Shown here: piece by piece, positions 61,092-64,000 of the stretch
Layout of the letters: each line of letters opens with the position of its first letter
Numbering within the stretch: position 1 is the first letter of the stretch
Translations under genes and position numbers: made by a program
DNA from: Gigantopelta aegis
Lineage: Eukaryota > Mollusca > Gastropoda > Neomphalida > Peltospiridae
Direction of reading: 5' to 3'
NCBI RefSeq assembly: GCF_016097555.1
Contig: NC_054706.1
Coordinates: forward strand, 45,042,765 to 45,106,764
DNA: 64,000 bases
The notes under the pieces: generated by a model
Database searches by the model: none
What the model was told of the DNA's origin: nothing
Seen by the model: the letters and a program-made list of their open reading frames with translations, nothing else

Positions 61092-61292
61092 TCTAGGCTG
61101 CAGGCACGGCGAAAGCATGTTGACATTAGGAGGAGGGGGGGGGGGGGGGGGTGGAGAGCTGACTGAGATCGAGGGCACAAAGCAAAGTTTCTAGGGTGTT
61201 CGGGGGTATGCTCCCCCATAGCGTTTTAAAAACTAGATGTTCTGAAATGCAATTTCCTGCACTCTACAGGTAAAATTCATCTCTGCCTTAAG
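61092..61292 (+). repeat. Dispersed repeat I, copy 2
   Basis: aggcacggcgaaagcatg, a G run, then aatttcctgcactctacagg and attcatctctgccttaag; the inverted counterpart of 39872-40016. Confidence 0.75.
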
Positions 61293-61437
61293 ATTTTACT
61301 GGATGCATGCGATGCGTGCGTCTGCAACAGTCTATGGGCCTTTACTCTCCACTTCCCCCTTCCATGTAAACAGGGAGACACTTAGATAGACAGGCACATG
61401 TACAGACAGACAGACAGACAAACAGATACTGATGTAC

Positions 61438-63782
61438 AGGTAAACTTGCCAATGGCGGTATCTATCGCCGTCGTTCTAGGAGAGCGCCGCGTGGTCGTCG
61501 TGTCGTCGCGTCTAGGTTTCGGAACCCGGATGCCGTCGTCGTCGTCGTGGAAACACGTCGTACAAGGCTCGGCTCGTGTCGTCGGTTTGTCGGGATTCGA
61601 ACTGCAGTTCTTGCAGTCATCGTCGTCTTTGTCAAACTCGGGAACTTCGCCATCATTCTTCTCGGGTTTAAAAGTATCTGGAATTAAACGAGAAAACGTA
61701 ATTTTGGGCGAATGAATGGATGGATGGATGGATGGATGGGTGGATGGATGGATCGATGAATAAATGAATGGATGGATGCATGAATATATGAATGAATGGA
61801 TGGATTAATGGATGGATAGATTGACGAACATATGAATGAATGATGGATGGATGGATGGATAGATGGGTGGAATGAAGGACGGATGGATGGATACATCCTT
61901 AAATATATATTTGTTCAAAAAATCCTAAGACTTATCACACCTCAAACTAATGTCGAACTCTTGAGTGACATGTCAACCATTAATAATCCATAACTGTGAT
62001 CTTTTGTTTTTATTTATTTGCTTGTTGTTTATATATTACTTGCAGGTAATCAAGTTATTACGCAATGGCTGTTCAAGAATTGAACACTTGGATGTGGCGG
62101 GACGGGCATCCGTTTTTTAGTTACCCCCCCCCCCCCCCCCCACCCGCCCCGCCCCAAAATCAGTTTCACAGCAAAGTATGTATAGGAGAAAGGATATTCC
62201 AGACCCCAGGTGCATAAGATAATATTTTCGAAGGCTCCCGCAACCGCGCTCACTGTGATGAATTCTGTAACAGCCGTAACGAGAAATACTGGTGATGTCA
62301 AACCTCTGGGAGCTTCAATGGCTCTCTTCAAGCTGTTTAACAAGGGGTATTGTCCTTGTCCACAGAACTCTCCGCTGAAGTCGTCGTACGACATCTCCCA
62401 GGCCATGAACCCCAACAGATTGTTGTCCTTGATGTAGTTCACCTGCAAAACCCACACTCGTTTGGTTCATGTTCCTTTCTTTTACATACATTGAATACTA
62501 AATGTACACTAACTAAACGAGGCCCGTAGGAACCGGAAGGCAAAACTGACTTGTTTGGTTCATGTTTGTTTATTTTATATACATCCAGGGCTTCAAATAG
62601 GAATTGAAATACGACCCGCTGTTGTTATTTCTTTTTACTAGTGTCACAGTGTAACATTTACAACTATATTCAAATGATTGCTGTAATTTAGTTTCACACT
62701 AATTGGTCCGATTGCTAGTCCCTACCTAACTCAAAACTAAGATATTGCGTAATTGACAGGTGACAATTAATTGAATCGCACAGGCACGGCTAAAATATAA
62801 ATTACATTTGAATATAGCTGTAAATGTTACACTGTGACAATTGCAGGCCAGAAGAAATATAACCCACTGTGACAATTGCAGGCCAAAAGAAATATGACCC
62901 ACTGTGACAATTGCAGGCCAAAAGAAATATGCCCCACTGTGACAATTGCAGGCCAAAAGAAATATGATCTGCTAAAAAAAAATACGATCTGCTGGATACA
63001 AACAGCACGGGGTGAGTGGAGGGTTTGGGGCAGTGTGTGGAAATTTACGACCTCTGATATGTATTTTAGAGCATTATAAAATTAAAATATAACACAATCA
63101 CGATCTCAACCAGAGACAAATTGAAGATGAGATGATCCTGCATACATTTGTCTCTTGAAAAACAAGATGTTTTGAGGCCTGTGCTCTACTCCACCCGAGG
63201 ACAACAAAATATACTTTTTGTAACACAGTATATAAAAACTATAGTAACCTTTAAATTGTAAAACATTGTTATCCAAAACATTGCTATTTTGTTTAGAAAA
63301 TCGGGTCTGAGGCCATCCAACGAAAAACATACCATATAATGTGCCCTCTCTTGGGATTCCCCCATATATTGTGCCTACATACCTGCAAACGTATTGATTG
63401 GTTCATTCATTTACAGTTATTTTTGTGCTTATATCCATTTATCCTTTTGAAATAGTAATAAACTAAAAATGAAGCGAACATCGAGGAGAGGAGTGAGGTC
63501 GGAGTAACACTAATTATTAGTTTATGACTTGTGGGTTTGCCGTTATCCATATGGGTATATGTTTTTAAATAACTGCTTGCTTTTGTTTTGCGCGCGCGCG
63601 TATACGTGTGTGCATTAAAATATATATAGACCAGCTGTTACGTGAAACCCCCATCAGCGTACCTTGACCTCCAGACTCTTCTCATCATCGTAAGCGATCC
63701 ACAGGTTGTTGTCATAGACGTAAGGGACTTTGTGTTCCTCGTGCCATGACTTCCTCCAGCCTTGCTGTTCCAGCTGACAAAT
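61438..63782 (-). CDS. GH18 chitinase-like enzyme, C-terminal exons (3' part)
   Basis: Three minus-strand exons with GT-AG borders and matching phases. 63782-63663 has 40 codons (starts [20 protein letters not shown], then NNLWIAYDD). 62442-62304 has [20 protein letters not shown] and ends EAPR plus one base. 61677 to about 61438 has [20 protein letters not shown], a Cys pair and a Thr/Arg-rich stretch. The first two form the end of the GH18 barrel, including the conserved Trp of [10 protein letters not shown] that lines the sugar site. The third looks like an acidic then Thr-rich linker, as chitinases have before a chitin-binding domain, but no such domain was found. The end of the third exon is uncertain (donor near 61437, or a stop about 90 nt further on). 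The preceding exons are not on this strand within the window; just upstream is the minisatellite also seen after exon 6 of the plus-strand part. Confidence 0.88.
61712..61890. repeat. (ATGG/ATGA)n microsatellite
   Basis: Irregular tetranucleotide array in the intron between the last two exons. Confidence 0.95.
62642..62838. repeat. Inverted repeat, about 34-bp arms
   Basis: tcacagtgtaacatttaca and tgtaaatgttacactgtga, with adjoining ctatattcaaatg / catttgaatatag, separated by about 130 bp. Confidence 0.85.
62831..62970. repeat. 35-bp tandem repeat, four copies
   Basis: actgtgacaattgcaggcca at 62831, 62866, 62901 and 62936. The first copy grows out of the right arm of the inverted repeat. 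Confidence 0.95.
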
Positions 63783-63839
63783 CTGGTACAAACGTCAAAC
63801 AGGCCATCGTTAGTGTCCGCAATGATCGAAGTAAAACGT

Positions 63840-64000
63840 TATGTAGTTTAAATAACTCGGAGGGAGGGGCGGTGAAAACATGCAAGACACAGTAAAAGTG
63901 TACCTAGCTTAAATAACTCGGAGTGAGGGGGCGGTGAATACATGCAAGACACAGTAAAAGTGTACCTAGCTTAAATAACTCGGAGTGAGGGGGCGGTGAA
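63840..64000 (-). repeat. 62-bp minisatellite, inverted copy
   Basis: Complement of the 47583-48198 unit (acatgcaagacacagtaaaa, cttaaataactcggagtgag); about 2.5 units before the window ends. Confidence 0.97.

Noticed and set aside
61398-61715. 105-codon plus-strand frame rich in Ser and Val
   Set aside because: Antisense of the chitinase linker exon, whose splice phase and acceptor fit on the minus strand.

Overview
This is eukaryotic genomic DNA with one recognisable spliced host gene, one tandem tRNA gene array, and otherwise AT-rich non-coding sequence crowded with small transposons and microsatellites. The tRNA-derived short interspersed repeats, whose tails end in gtgtcgttaaacaaaacaaa, gtgcgtcgttaaataaaac or ggggtgtcgttaaacattc, look like those of marine molluscs. 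My inference is a gastropod or related lophotrochozoan; that rests on remembered repeat style, not on a search.

Layout. 1-9 kb: fragments of two Tc1-type transposons, a worn LINE on the minus strand (about 5890-8720) and SINE tails. 9-16 kb: AT-rich sequence with a roughly 1-kb long-terminal-inverted-repeat element, a short palindromic element, SINEs with tandemly amplified tails and a TTAA-flanked MITE. 16.8-20.3 kb: a nearly complete Tc1 element directly followed by a mariner-like element whose transposase region contains twelve 70-bp tandem repeats. 20.9-24.9 kb: SINEs and a second LINE with a MITE inserted in its reverse-transcriptase region. 25.7-27.5 kb: a decayed member of a cysteine-rich uncharacterised protein family. 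27.7-39 kb: nested small repeats, an initiator tRNA-Met gene, a Tc1 fragment, a frameshifted THAP exon and an unexplained GC-richer block.

39.46-47.58 kb holds six exons of a secreted family-18 glycoside hydrolase (chitinase-like) on the plus strand. Splice phases agree at every junction and the catalytic DGLDIDWEYP motif is intact. The sixth exon runs into a 62-bp minisatellite that ends at a gap of exactly 200 N (48199-48398). The missing C-terminal part of such a gene lies on the minus strand at the far end of the window (63782 down to about 61438), and just beyond it the same minisatellite appears in reverse orientation. Either the block after the gap is mis-oriented (or truly inverted) and one gene has been cut in two, or two convergent paralogues are each seen in part.

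48.4-60.6 kb is a tandem array of a repeat carrying initiator tRNA-Met(CAT) genes: two long units of about 2.94 kb, a damaged third, and shorter units of about 0.6-1 kb, all in plus orientation. Pieces of the same unit occur at 15.0 kb, 29.9 kb and 35.5 kb, so it has dispersed as well as amplified. Most short reading frames elsewhere lie in repeats or microsatellites and are not credible genes.
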